Origin: Flectonema sp. DT1601
Taxonomy: Eukaryota; Euglenozoa; Diplonemea; Diplonemida; Diplonemidae
DNA length: 64,000 nt
Reading direction: 5' to 3'
Assembly (NCBI GenBank): GCA_964019425.1
Contig: OZ025830.1
Location: forward strand, 638,501-702,500
The position numbers and the translations under genes were made by a program. This document shows, one piece after another, positions 1 to 11,456 of the stretch; position 1 is the stretch's first letter; each line of letters opens with the position of its first letter. The notes beneath the pieces are model-generated. The model saw only the letters and a list, made by a program, of their open reading frames with translations, had not been told where the DNA came from and ran no database searches.

Positions 1-608
1 ATTAGACTAAGCTGGCAAACCTGTTGTGCTGCCGTTTCAGCTTTATATTTATTTATTTATTTATGTTTTTTTTAAAAAAAAAGAAAAAAAAAAAAAAGGA
101 ATGAAATAAGTGGTTTTACAGAGCTTCAAACAAACCTTCGAATTATAGCTTCAGATCTGTGTGCTGTACTGTTCTGGATGGCTTAGGTTAAGCTGTCCTG
201 TGGGTAGAATCAAAATGGTCGGTTGATGGTATTATCACTGACGATCAAATGATAACAGTTTTATCGGTGAAGAAAGCTGTTATGTCTGGAAAACAACAAT
301 TCACACAACAACAACACACACACGAAAAAAAAAAAAAAGAAAATCTCAAAGAAGCATAGTTGATGGCTTATCGCTATTCTTTTGATATCTCAACCTTTAA
401 AAATATAAATTTAAGGGACCAGAGAAGCACACCTTTAAAATCATTAAGTCAACACTGTTGTTAAAGTGTTGTTACTATTATTATAAAGCTATTCGGGTAC
501 AAGATACGCCGGACTTCCTCGGTGCACTTCATTGGTGCTAAACTCGCTTTTATCTTAAATCAGATGCATACATAAAACCAATACGGGGATCGAATTCTCT
601 CTACTATC

Positions 609-729
609 TGAACGTAACTTGCATGTGACCAACAGTTTGTTCTTTGATCAGGTTAGTTCTTATTTTTTATTTTCGTCTCTGCCTCCCGAACGTAACTTGC
701 ATGAGTTTGTTCTTTTGATCAGGTTAGTA
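609..729. repeat. imperfect direct duplication (~45 nt unit)
   Basis: The stretch GAACGTAACTTGCATG followed by TTTGTTCTT(T)TGATCAGGTTAG occurs at about 610-657 and again at about 687-727, with small indels. It looks like a local tandem duplication in non-coding DNA. No function is suggested. Confidence 0.7.
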
Positions 730-917
730 GTTTTTTTTTCTTTTTTTAAAAAAAAAAAAAGTAAAGGTTTTAAAAAAAAGGTGTGTAATTTGTGTTTTAA
801 AGTAATTAATTCACCTCTTCATTGTAACAAGGATGTTACAGGTTCGTTGATTAGGTTTCAGAAAAGTACTTTGTGATGTTTTTGAAATCTCGATGAGTGT
901 TATTTTACTTTTAACAG

Positions 918-989
918 TTTCCTCTTAGTCTTTCCTAAGAGGAAATTTGTTGTTCTGTCCTTAGAGTTGAGTTTTTTTTTTTAACTCAA
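918..989. other. pair of perfect hairpins
   Basis: TTTCCTCTTAG (918-928) pairs perfectly with CTAAGAGGAAA (935-945) around a 6-nt loop. TTGAGTT (967-973) pairs with AACTCAA (983-989) around a T-only loop. They lie just upstream of repeat copy A1. They may be RNA structures or chance; no gene is attached. Confidence 0.5.
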
Positions 990-1002
990 ATAAAAAAAAA
1001 TA

Positions 1003-1159
1003 ATTGGCTTTAACTTAAAACTACACGGAAAATAGTAATAGAATAACTGTGATGTTTTTGTTTGTGTCACAAAACCGTGAACCGACTTAAAACTGATAAA
1101 GCTAAAGGAGGTTTACGTGTGCTGCCAACATTCTTTTTTTCATTCTTACAATAGTTGTT
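1003..1159. repeat. dispersed repeat A, copy 1
   Basis: This stretch of about 155 nt matches 19356-19500 closely over its whole length, including an identical core CTGATAAAGCTAAAGGAGG followed by TTTACGTGTGCTGCC. A short insertion near the start distinguishes the copies. It has no open frame of note. It could be a non-coding RNA gene or an old mobile fragment. Confidence 0.7.
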
Positions 1160-1524
1160 CAATGAAACAAAAAAAAAAAAAAAAAACACACACTTCATTC
1201 AGAGAAAGCAATTCAGATATCTCACCTTCCTTCTTTATTGAGGGGATACTTTCAGAACAAAAAAAAAAAGAAAAAAGAAAATAATAAAAAAAAGAAAAAA
1301 AGAAAAAAAAAGAAAAGATCCTCATGTAGATGTAGTTACTAGGATACCCCACTTTATGCATAAGGATTCCATTCACATTCTTATGTAATCTTTCTCTCGA
1401 ATATCATTCTCTCCAAAGCTTAAAACGTTTCGAAGATAACGTATCATACGAATTAAAATATGTGGTTTTATCTTTCATTTTTTTTTTTTCATTAGTTATC
1501 AAGAAAAAGAAAAAAAAATATAAA

Positions 1525-3079
1525 ATGGGACTCGTTAAGGGAGATCAAGTTGAAGTGTTCTACAGATTTGAACATGACGGATCTGGTGATGGAGGAGATA
1601 GCTACTTTCCGGTATTGACCAATGATGCAGGTCTTTTAAACCCCAGATTGGGACACACAGACAGCTGGCAGAGAGCTACTGTTCTTAAGGACTTTGACGA
1701 GACAAAATTTAATGAGAGCCAAAGAGATAGTTGGATTCATGTTGAAATGAGCCACAGAATGTGGTCAAACAGAAAGGGAAAACCACTTGATCTTGGCGAC
1801 CCAATGAATACTCATGTCAAGTTCGTACCACGTGACGTTCGTCCAGCTCCAAAGGGAGACAAGGTAGCTCCAAAAGTATCCTTTTTTGTCATGCGATGGG
1901 GAGGTCCTTACGGAATCCCTGAGCATTCTGAAGATGGTGAGTTCGGTGGATGGGGAGATATCGGTACCTGCATTTGTGATAAATATATTCACACATTCTT
2001 TAGAGTAGTTTATGATTCTATTGGTCCTAACTACGAAGTGTTTTCATGTTTCGTATCACAATCACGTGACCTTGAGAAACTCTACTCTCCTGCAATTTCA
2101 GCCCTCATGACAGGTCAGCGTAAGGTCGGTCTGTACTACCTCTGGCCGGTCGGTTGGCTCGACTGCAACGAAGGACAAACTGGTTACGTTGAAAAAGATT
2201 CTTTATTTACATCTATGCGTCAGTTCGAGTCCTCCGGAATCTCCACAAAGCACCCTCATCCTTCGAACTTGTACCACCTATTTGCGAGTAAGGCTTGGAC
2301 TGCTTCTATGTGTCTCTCATCAGGATTCAATGTTCCATGTACAACAAAACTAAACAGATCACGTGTGTTGGGTGATCTTCTTGGATCAGCGGCAACTTCT
2401 CTCAGAGCACTTGCACAGTTGCAGGCGATGAAATACGACAGACCTGTTGACTCGATCGCGATTGATGATATTTGTGGTGTTGCTAAGTTAGGATTCTCAT
2501 GGGAAGCTCAGGTGTGTATTTTAAAAACTTATTACTTATTATTCAATACCCCCATTCACAATAATCAAACAGGATGTTTTACGCTTCAGAGGAGTCCACG
2601 AACTCGCACAGCGTCTTGAGCACCTTTTAGAGCAGGCGGGTTGCACTACCGACTCAATTTACGTTCAGGAAGAGATTCCAAACGACTGTGAGATTAGAGT
2701 GTATTTGATTGATGGTAAGCCAGCAAAACATCTGTACTCGAGATTTTGTGAAGTTGATGACGAGAGTGGAAGCTACAGCGCCTTTAAAAGAATCGATCAA
2801 AGAGACGTTGTCATCAGAGAGTGGTTTGGTGGAAACGAAATTGGACTTCGCGATGCGGAGGTTCAGATCGAACAATTAACCAACCGTTGGTTAACTTGGA
2901 TGCTTGCTGAACACCCAGAGAGTCCAGCAGTATGCAGAATGGACTTCTTCGTAAAGCTTCACGGTAAAACCGCTACCGTCACCACTGGTGAGCTAACCGA
3001 ACAAGGTGCTTCTATGCTTGGATGGAAAGAAGGACCTCGTTTAACCTTTGATGCTGTGCTCAGACAGTGTCTTAAATAA
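1525..3079 (+). CDS. ATP-grasp-like protein (two exons)
   Basis: Exons 1525-2511 and 2573-3079 join in phase 0 across a 61-nt GT-AG intron and give 497 residues. The ATG at 1525 is chosen because it follows a T-rich tract ending in AG at 1495. The C-terminal half resembles ATP-grasp folds. Around residue 255 a SKAWTAS...NVPCT segment resembles the usual lysine plus VP-T entry. After the intron come VQEEIP...EIRVYLIDGK, then CRMDFFVK and TGELTEQGAS, like the R-x-D-F and E-L-T metal/ATP-binding elements. ATP-grasp enzymes ligate carboxylates to amines or thiols; the substrate here is unknown. The N-terminal 240 residues are unrecognised. MGLVKG at the start fits an N-myristoylation motif. The fold call is motif reading, not a search result. 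Confidence 0.6.
2512..2572 (+). other. cis-intron in ATP-grasp-like gene
   Basis: The donor is GTGTGT and the acceptor AATCAAACAG. Removing it joins two open frames (frame 1 to frame 2) in phase 0. The 3' end is A/C-rich without a pyrimidine tract. Confidence 0.85.
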
Positions 3080-4385
3080 AATTACCTGTATTTGTCTGTG
3101 CTTGGGGTTATTCTTCCCTCCAAGTTTTGTATCATTCTATATCGATCAAGCCAAGAATTATCAGAAAAAACTTTTTTTTTAAAAAAAGAAAAAAAAAAAA
3201 AAAGGAAAAAAAAAGAATACAAAAAAAACACTCATGTACGTACCTCAGTTAAGCAGGAAAAGTCAGCTTTGTTGATCTTGATTCCTGCTCTCTATTTCTT
3301 TTTGTTTGCCGAGCATAACAATAAACAGATATGTATCAGGGCACAGCCTAATAATCTCCTAGTAATATGTACTCGCCTGAAGCGTCGTCGATGTACGGGT
3401 CAGCCAACCTTCGTTTTTTAAACCACCTCCACTACCACCATAGGTGGATTGATTTATCCCACAAGAATTTATTTATTCAAAATGCCTGCGCCCTAATGGG
3501 GGTGTCGTTATTACACAAAATACGAAGGAAAAAAAAAAAAAAAATGAAAATTAAATCGGCCAACTTCACTTTTTTTTTTTTTTTTTATAAATTTTTTTTT
3601 TATTCACACTTTTTTTGTTTTGTGTTGCAACTCCGAATAAATGAAATAAGGTTGCTGTGATCGTTTTTTTCTGTCAAACAATAAGTATTGTTGATACAAA
3701 AAAAAAAAGAGAAAAAAAAAAAAAAAAAAAAAGAAGGAACGGAATGGAATAACACTACTCTGCGTATCCGAAAATGGTCTAAGTCTGCTGAGATGAAGGT
3801 TTTTTTTTTTCTTTTTCTCTCTCCTAAATCTTCATAAAAACACATGTTGAGGAAAAAAAAAAGAAAAAAAAAAAAAAGGAAAACTGGGTAAGATTTAATA
3901 CTAGCATCCCACCCTATCTTTAAAACAGAAAAAAAAGAAGACAGCTGAAAAAAGAAAACAAAACAAGAAAAGTGTTCCGCATCAGATGATCTACTGTAGG
4001 AAATTATCAAAAAGAAAAAAAGAAACTTTGACACTTGAAGTAAGCGTTTTGCGTTACCGATCTTCAAAAAAAAAAAAAAAAAACGCTTCATCCACTACAG
4101 TGAAAAGAAAAGGAAAAAAAAAAAAAAAAAAGAAGAGAAATTTGTCACTGGTTCTTATTCCGTTCTCTTCATCATATGGTAGCATAAGGAAATTAAAAAA
4201 AAAAAAAACCAAAAGTTGGTTTGCCTTTTGTCTTAATAACAATTAAATTACCCTCCAGGTAATCAGAACGGATATTGCTGAAGAAGGTATCAAAGATGAC
4301 TGATGTGCAGGTGCTTCAATTTCGTAAAATAAATAAAATAATATTTTTTTTAATTATTCAGGTGAGATAAAAAAAAAAGAATAAA
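3080..4385. other. intergenic, homopolymer-rich
   Basis: No gene seen. Many A and T runs of 10-20 nt fill the region and create spurious Lys/Phe-rich frames on both strands. The end holds the kinase gene's leader, with a T-rich tract ending TTATTCAG at 4361. Confidence 0.6.
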
Positions 4386-7300
4386 ATGTCGTTAATTCTA
4401 ATCCTTATTCTCACCTCATTGTTGGTGAGTGGATCAGGACTCTGCTGCTATCAGTGTGTCGATGGATGTGACAGTTGCTATGGCTGCTGGGGAGCGACAT
4501 CGGCATGCAACATTGACACCTTAGCATGCAAAGCATGTTTAGGTAGTTGGTGTCAAGAAGTCCCACCTGAGCCACCGAATGTTAATAGTCACGTTATAGT
4601 TCCCAGTAAGTTATCCAAGAATGAAACAGAGATGGGACCCGAACCTCGAGACATACAGGTCGGATCACCCATAATTAACTCCAATCATATTTTCTGGACT
4701 GGATTAACAAAGAATCTCAGCGGCAACTTATACGTCGCCGACGTCTCTGGAATCTCCCCTATGTTGAGCATTCAACTTTCAAGTCAGAATACAATTGGTG
4801 TAGGTGACCCTAAGATGATTGATGCTGATCCCGACAGAATATATGTTTCGCATTGGAATCAAACAAAGCGACTTGTTGACTGCGTAATAAGAAATAAAAC
4901 TAACTTAGAATTATCCTGGTCAGTCGAGATCGATGGTCTGTCTGAAATAAGTGTTTCTGCCGAAGGGTTTTATTACACAGCATCTAGTGGAAGTGTTCGT
5001 AACTATGATTGGTCAGGGACAGAGGGATGGGGATCTAAGAAACTTGCTGAACCTACTTTTCCACCAACCTACATTGATGGATATGTATATGCCGTAGGAT
5101 CTGGTTTATTCTTATCTTCGTTGTATAAAATTAATGCGTTTGATGGAAGTGTTATGTGGAGTGCTCCAGTTAGGACCTTCATATGGAATCCTTTAGTTGT
5201 ATCGAATTCAGAATATGTTATACTATGTTCTACCCGATATGATCTACGTAACACAAACAATCAACCGACAGCTGTTATTAGTATTCTTCATTCTAATGGA
5301 GAACGTGCTTTTGATTTTACAGCTGCGGGAGTGATAAGATCACCGGTGATAGCGAAAGTGAATTCTGATTGGAAATTGTTTTTTACAACATGTGAACGGG
5401 CTTCATTGTGGTCTCTTGATCATTATGCCTGGACAAAATGCAAAGTTTGGGGAACCGTCATCCAACCAACAGGTATTGTGATTGAATGGGTGTATGTCCC
5501 TGAACATTATATTTCACTTGGAAAGAGTACATATGAAAATTCTGTTTTATATATTTCTGTTTCCGCGTCTTACGAGTACAATTTTTATGATAAGCAGCTT
5601 CTGTCTATCGATGTCGTGACTGGTAATGTTTCTTGGTCGTTTACACCAGAAAATTCGCTTTCGAATAGCTCATCATCCAGTTTAACGTTTTCTGTTTATC
5701 AAGCACCGTCGGAACCATTGTTATCAATTGTGGTAACAAGCAACGAAACTAAAAAAATACTAACATACTCAGTTGAACCTGATGCCATGACGATGTCTCC
5801 GGGATTACAAACTCCAGCACCTAATCCCAGTAGAGTCCCGGAATCTGCAGATGCGTCGTTGACATGGTTTTACATGACATTACCATTCCTATCCTTTCTA
5901 TTTATCGCTGCGATTGCTGCTGCTTTGTACTACAGAATGAGATCAAAGCACAGTGACTGTCGAAGAGCTAAGTCGTTTACATCTGATAGGCATAATGAAA
6001 TTCCTCTTATTGATATTTCTAGTGGTCTCGTAGGGATAGAGAATCACGGATACTCTTTTATAAAAAAACTCGGAAAGGGAGGATTTGGAACTGTCTTTTT
6101 GGTGGAAAATACTAAAACAACAACACCAAACAACAACCTTTATTGTTTAAAACAAATTGAAATAACAACTAAGAGAGCCCGTCGAGTTGCTGATAATGAA
6201 GTAAATGTTCTTAGAAACATTCCTCGTCATAAGGGAACGATCGATGTGATTGAATCCTTTACTGAGGGGAATTCAGTTTATTTAGTGTTGCCTTACTATA
6301 AGAGGGGAGACTTGGAGGGTTATATTAATGAAAATGCATCAGACATTCCAGAGCACACGATACTTGGGTTTTTATTGCAGCTTGCTGAAGCTCTCGATCA
6401 TTTACATTCAATAAATCCACCGATCATTCATAGAGATCTGAAGCCAGCGAATATCTTATTATCGGGTGATGCAATGAAAGTTGTGATTACAGACTTTGGT
6501 TTAGCGTCGTTTTCAAATGCGACTTATCTACACACACATGCTGGAACCATGGCATACATGGCACCAGAAGCCTTTGATGGACCGTATGATCAACGTGTTG
6601 ATATCTGGTCTCTCGGGTGCGTTCTTTACGCTTTGGCAATTCGAAGACCAAATGCGAAAGTGTTGTGTGTTCATGCTGGAAGAAAAAATTTTCATGAAGA
6701 CGTCTCAAACGAAATTAGAAACAAAGGTTACTCAGCTCTACTTGTGGATAACGTTAGACAGATGCTTCAAACAAATAGAAGAGCTCGTCCTAGTGCAGAA
6801 GAAATCGTTCACAGACTTTTAGATGCTGGTGTTGTATCAGATAAGAACCAAATACAAGTACTCGATGATGCTATTCCTTTACCAACACAACCTGCTAGGT
6901 GTGGTGTCATAGAAGGGATACCACATCCATTGAGGGTAGCGTTTACTCCTCTTGGATCAAAGGCTCAGAGTGGTAAGAAGAGTGGTTGTCGTTTTACTAA
7001 ATTTCTAAATCGTAATAAGAATTCATCAAACATTGATAGTCAGATTGTTAATGCGGTACCAATGCCTGTGATTGAACTTAAACATGTTAATCAACCAAGT
7101 ATCCATGATGATGGTTCAATCATGTTTCATGAAGAAAGTATTGAAAAATGTGTTGTAGCTCCTCAAGCTCAAATCCAATTAGTTGACATGCATGCTGCTG
7201 CTGCTCCAAAACCTAGTATTTTTCTACCAGTTGGGGTTCCTGTATTTGATTCTCAGTCATCCAGCAATAGCAATTCAGATTGTGACTTAAATGATGCGAG

Positions 7301-7583
7301 TCCTTATTATAATAACATTGGGGAGGATGTAGAAGCTTTAAAACTTGAACAGGAAATACAAGCTGCTCCTAGACCTAGTCTTTTTGTACCCGGTAAGAAT
7401 ATGATTACTGACTCTCACACATCTGGCATTGATGACGATGGTACCAGCTTGTCTTCGCCGCCTCAGGATGCGGTTCCGAGGCCAAGCATAAACCTGTTAC
7501 CGCCTTACATGAATACTTCCGCTGGGGTTCAATTCCCTGAGAGTGATACATATACAGATAGCTCTTGTATAATTGCTGAGTGA
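4386..7583 (+). CDS. transmembrane receptor-like Ser/Thr kinase
   Basis: The protein has 1065 residues. Residues 1-18 form a signal peptide, followed by a cysteine-rich patch (about 20-57). An ectodomain of about 430 residues has recurring V-x-x-W-S and DG-x-V-x-W elements like a PQQ/quinoprotein beta-propeller, reminiscent of IRE1/PERK lumenal domains. One transmembrane helix spans about 494-516. The kinase domain has GKGGFG near 563, YCLKQI (ATP lysine), HRDLKPAN near 680, DFG near 702 and APE near 725, so it should be active. There is no RNase domain as in IRE1 and no long PERK-type insert. The last 260 residues are disordered and repeat an A-x-P-[RK]-P-S-[IL]-x-[LV]-P motif. It likely signals from the cell surface or ER; the ligand is unknown. 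The start follows an AG at 4361. No intron is seen. Confidence 0.88.
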   Translation: MSLILILILTSLLVSGSGLCCYQCVDGCDSCYGCWGATSACNIDTLACKACLGSWCQEVPPEPPNVNSHVIVPSKLSKNETEMGPEPRDIQVGSPIINSNHIFWTGLTKNLSGNLYVADVSGISPMLSIQLSSQNTIGVGDPKMIDADPDRIYVSHWNQTKRLVDCVIRNKTNLELSWSVEIDGLSEISVSAEGFYYTASSGSVRNYDWSGTEGWGSKKLAEPTFPPTYIDGYVYAVGSGLFLSSLYKINAFDGSVMWSAPVRTFIWNPLVVSNSEYVILCSTRYDLRNTNNQPTAVISILHSNGERAFDFTAAGVIRSPVIAKVNSDWKLFFTTCERASLWSLDHYAWTKCKVWGTVIQPTGIVIEWVYVPEHYISLGKSTYENSVLYISVSASYEYNFYDKQLLSIDVVTGNVSWSFTPENSLSNSSSSSLTFSVYQAPSEPLLSIVVTSNETKKILTYSVEPDAMTMSPGLQTPAPNPSRVPESADASLTWFYMTLPFLSFLFIAAIAAALYYRMRSKHSDCRRAKSFTSDRHNEIPLIDISSGLVGIENHGYSFIKKLGKGGFGTVFLVENTKTTTPNNNLYCLKQIEITTKRARRVADNEVNVLRNIPRHKGTIDVIESFTEGNSVYLVLPYYKRGDLEGYINENASDIPEHTILGFLLQLAEALDHLHSINPPIIHRDLKPANILLSGDAMKVVITDFGLASFSNATYLHTHAGTMAYMAPEAFDGPYDQRVDIWSLGCVLYALAIRRPNAKVLCVHAGRKNFHEDVSNEIRNKGYSALLVDNVRQMLQTNRRARPSAEEIVHRLLDAGVVSDKNQIQVLDDAIPLPTQPARCGVIEGIPHPLRVAFTPLGSKAQSGKKSGCRFTKFLNRNKNSSNIDSQIVNAVPMPVIELKHVNQPSIHDDGSIMFHEESIEKCVVAPQAQIQLVDMHAAAAPKPSIFLPVGVPVFDSQSSSNSNSDCDLNDASPYYNNIGEDVEALKLEQEIQAAPRPSLFVPGKNMITDSHTSGIDDDGTSLSSPPQDAVPRPSINLLPPYMNTSAGVQFPESDTYTDSSCIIAE

Positions 7584-9098
7584 ATATGAGTAATTATTGT
7601 GACTGAACTTTTTTGTTTTGTTGTGTATAAGTTTGCCGTTTTTTTTTTTTTCCTGTTGGGGATACCATCCTCTTTAAAAAAAAGAAGAAAAAAAAAAACT
7701 GGCTGGTGCGTTTTTTATTTTTATTTTTATTATTATTTTTTTTTTTTATATAAATCTATTCTTCGTGTATTTCTCAGCAAGTTTAGACCTAAGGTAGTGA
7801 TTCGTACACAATGACAAGAAAACTTTTTATTTTCTAAATTCATAACATTGCGTCATCGATTTGATTCGCAAAGCCATTTAAATGGCGTTTTTTTTTCCCT
7901 TCCTTATAGCTACTGTTCTTAGATATGTCAGGCTTTTTTCTTTTTTAACCTTTTTTTTTTCATCTCGAAGACATGTTTTACGAGCGAAAGAGAATTGCGG
8001 CAGCGTAACGTTAACACCCCTTACTTTATAGGCTTGTTTCCGGTTGCGCACAAACAAAAACAAAGCGTGTGAATTATATAATGAGGTATCGTTCTTTTTT
8101 ATCAGAATTGTTTTTTTTTTTGGGTAACTCCGGTTTTTTTTTTTTTTTTTTGATCAAAAAAAAAAGAAGAAGAAATTGTGAGGGGAGTTATACCGAATTA
8201 AACATACGAGTGGTTTTTTTATTATTTTATATTAAATTTCTTTTGTTCACTATTCGTTAAAGAGAACAACTATTATTTCAACAACGTGAATAGTTCTACT
8301 TCTCAAAGGAAAGTAAGTGGTTTTGACTACCTGACATGTTGCCTGAAGCCACTAGCTAATAAAGTAAACGGTGTCTCTGCATTTTTCTTTTGACTACTGT
8401 TTTCCTGCCATTTGTAAGAATTTGTTTTGTTTTGATTTTTTTTTTTTTTTTTTAAATTCAATTTTTCCTCACCCACACAGTGTGGATTGAGTTGTTATCT
8501 AACCAACTACTTAATAAGATAACTTTTCCGATGTGCACTTTTTGTGGTAATAACCAGATGAATAATATGTTTTATCGGGATGTTTTCCTCCTCTCAGAAG
8601 CCATCTTTTAGACTTGTCCTTACAGTTGATCAGGTTGCCTCTCAGATTGGATTTTTTTTTCTTTTTCCCCTTCGTCGCAGAAATTTATTCTAGCGATCTA
8701 ACCTAAATTCGGTTCTTTTACCCACCTTTTTTGATCTCTCGATTTGCGCTATTGATCTTGTCATTTGTGATGATGGTTATTTGATTTTCCGTTCTGTTAA
8801 GATCCTATTCCGAAAAAAAAAATTTTTTTTTTTTTTTGTTTGTGTTCTTTTTTTCTTCTTCTCTCTCCTTATAACCTTGCCAAAAAAACAAAAAAACAAA
8901 AAAAAAAACAAAACACGCCGTTTTGTCTGTACGAGTTGGGAAGTATTTTTTGTGACTTTGTTTCTTAGTGTGATATCAGTGTTCTTTAAGAACGATGCAA
9001 ATTTCTGACTCTCGCTGCGTCTTTGTAAATGACGCCAAGCGTGTTTCCTGGATTTATGGGTGTGTAATAGTGATAAATATGTGCATAATAATAATGAT

Positions 9099-9133
<35 letters not shown>

Positions 9134-9482
9134 AAAAACTGATATTCTGCTAATCAACATGCTAAAATTACCGACTGTAAAACAAAGGAGGAGAACGAAA
9201 AAAAGAAAACAAAAAAAAACCACAAACTTCTACCTGCAATGCCAAACACGTCATGGCTTTTGCACTTCGCTTTTTTTTTTTTTTTTTTTTTTTTTTCTTT
9301 TTTACCTTTTTTTTCAACAAATAAAAGAAAAGAAGGAAAAAAAAAAAAAAAAAAAGAGCACAAAATTATTCAGTAAGTCATATACGGATTCCATATTTTT
9401 TTTATATTCAATTTTTTTTTTTAATTTTTATTAAAATAAGTAACTTTATAAATATTAACATTCTTCAGGTATAATTTATAAC
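7584..9482. other. intergenic, homopolymer-rich
   Basis: No gene supported. It holds long A/T runs and a minus-oriented copy of a SINE-like repeat (7951-8054). The end carries the next gene's leader, with ATTCTTCAG at 9468, 14 nt before the start codon. Confidence 0.6.
7951..8054 (-). repeat. SINE-like repeat B, copy 1
   Basis: Read on the minus strand, this element starts GTTTGTGCGCAACC, passes through GTTACGCTG and CAATTCTCTTT, and ends in an A run. The same order of blocks, also ending in poly(A), is seen at 15917-16040. Short length plus a 3' poly(A) suggests a retroposed non-autonomous element. Confidence 0.6.
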
Positions 9483-10854
9483 ATGTCAGGTTGGGATGAC
9501 CGACACAAGCAAGGAGGAGGACAAAGATGGAAAGATAACGAGAATAATTTAAGTTCTGGTGGGAGGGCTGGAGGAGGGAATCGCGATAGGGATGATCGTC
9601 GGTACGGAAATAACAACAACAACAACAACAACAACAGCAGCAACAACACCAACAGATCTAACTGGAATGACAATAAATCGAAACGTGATGAAGATCAGCA
9701 AAGAAACCGTACGCAAAATAGATCTCGAGAATGGGACGGACAAAAATCCGAAAACTGGGTTTCAGCAGCTTGCTCTGCGGCAGGTATCGGATTATCGACA
9801 ACAGACGCTATTAAATCTCAGTGTAGTAATGAAGAAATTTGCTTCATTCTAGCCGAGTGTTTCAAAGCCGGAAACATTCCACAAAATGCCTTAAATAGCA
9901 TCGCTAATAACATGGTGAAAGATTATGAGTTTTCATCAAAAAAACAAAAACGAAAGCGGGGTGGATCCGAGGAGCCCTCCAAGGGCTCACGGACATGCAC
10001 TGCCTGCAGTAAGGCAAAACCAAATCTTCAAAAATGCTGCAGAGGCGTCTATTACTGTTCCGTTGAATGTCAACATACTCATTGGGACACTCACGAAGAG
10101 TATTGTGGAAGAGGTGATGAAAATAACGACAAAATACATAAGCGATCCCCGTCACCTGAACCGCAAAAGAAATCACAACCAAAATCTGAAATTTCACGGG
10201 AACCAACCCCACCAAGATACCCACAGCCATGTTCTGATTCAGAGTTTGCTTCTCGTATGAAGTGGCTCACTAACGATGGTGTCCTCACAAAGGATGAATG
10301 TTTTAAGTTTGACGATGACTGGGACACTCGAACCTCCAAAGAACGTGAAGAAATCCGTCTCTACAATGAAAGGATGGCTGTGAAAGATGAAACAATGAAG
10401 CGAATGGAAGAACGAAAACGTCAATTCCTCGAAACCAGAAAAGAGCACAGAGAACAAGAATACAGAGACACAGACTACAGAGAGCCACGTGAAGACTACA
10501 GAGAGCCACGTGAAGATTTTCGTAGACACGTTTCTGAAGAGAAACCAGAAACTAAAATTGAAGCTCCACTGGAGAGGATGTCAAGAGGTGGTACTGATGA
10601 TGATGAAATCGACTTCGAAGATGACCACTCATCAACTCACAACAGAACACCTGTTAAGAGAGAATCTGCATCCGAACTCAAACAAGATGCTCGTGAAACC
10701 AAATTAGATCACGAAAGTGAAGAAGACGTTCTTCGCGGCGACGTATGTAATTATATTTTAACAAAACAGCAACAACAACACCCTTTACTTAAAAAAAAAA
10801 AAATATAAAATGAAAAAACAGTCTCAGTCTTCATCAGCAGAAGACATCAATTAG
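9483..10854 (+). CDS. MYND-type zinc-finger protein
   Basis: Exons 9483-10742 and 10822-10854 give about 430 residues. The N-terminus is Gly/Arg/Asn-rich with an Asn run. A MYND finger lies at about 171-208, with C-x2-C, C-x7-C-x3-C (YYCSVEC) and H-x3-C (HEEYC) ligands. MYND fingers bind proline-rich partners or help read chromatin. The C-terminal half is charged, with near-tandem YREPRED repeats and an acidic region, so it is largely disordered. The last exon codes only about ten residues; two acceptors six bases apart (10821 and 10827) both stay in frame, so the splice may vary by two residues. The start follows TTCTTCAG at 9468. A nuclear or RNA-linked role is an inference. Confidence 0.8.
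10743..10821 (+). other. cis-intron in MYND gene
   Basis: The donor is GTATGT and the acceptor AAAAAACAG, joining in phase 0. The 3' half is almost all A. A second in-frame acceptor lies at 10827. Confidence 0.75.
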
Positions 10855-11456
10855 ACCGACCTCCGCCGTACGGTTGAACATAACTGATGGTCTGAACCTA
10901 TCAAGTTAGTAACATCAGGTTACTACTGATAAGCTGGACCCAGTCATCACAAACTTTTTGTGTTATCGAGTTGCTCACTGTGGCATTTTGTATTAAAAAA
11001 AACTCGCCGTCACACAGAAAAAAAGTTGTACTGGGTTTCCGTAGGGATGTGCTCAAGTGAGAATTAAAAAAAGCGCAGCTGGTATAGAATAGCAGTGATC
11101 ACATGGATGTGTTTTTTTACCCGCCCAACTTTGGGAGAGTAACGAACAACGACAATAAAAAAAAAAAAAAAAATATGGAGGAAAGTTTAAACAAAATTCG
11201 AAAAAGCAAAAAAAAAAAAAAAAAAAAAGAAAGTGTTTGTCCTCTTAGTCTGTGGCGAGTGTCACCACCAGCATTGTTGGTGGTTTTGGATTTTTAGTAG
11301 TTTTTTGTTGTCCGTGAGGTAATCCAGTGTTTTGCAAACACAGGTGAAAAAAAAAAAAAAAAAAAAAAATCATATATTACTATGCTGTTGACTTTAAAAC
11401 GAATAAAATCGACGAGTTTAGAATTAACTTTTTCTCCTTAGGCACCTGAACGTAAA
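10855..11456. other. intergenic
   Basis: Likely 3' UTR of the MYND gene followed by A-runs. No gene seen. The end carries the next leader, TTTTTCTCCTTAG at 11441, 15 nt before the ATG. Confidence 0.6.

Larger units (their letters stand above)
1..1524. other. gene-poor upstream region
   Basis: No supportable gene. It holds A and T homopolymers, a local duplication (609-729), two adjacent hairpins (918-989) and one copy of a dispersed repeat (1003-1159). The last part is the leader of the first gene: a T-rich tract ending in CATTAG at 1495, 29 nt before the start codon. Confidence 0.6.

Noticed and set aside
560-610. GGGGATCGAATTCTC resembling a tRNA T-arm
   Set aside because: No acceptor stem, D-arm or anticodon arm could be placed around it.
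3600-4246. Overlapping Lys/Phe-rich open frames on both strands
   Set aside because: They are translations of A and T runs, with no domain and no leader.
8777-9434. Several 70-150 codon frames on both strands
   Set aside because: Homopolymer artefacts: poly-Phe and poly-Lys.
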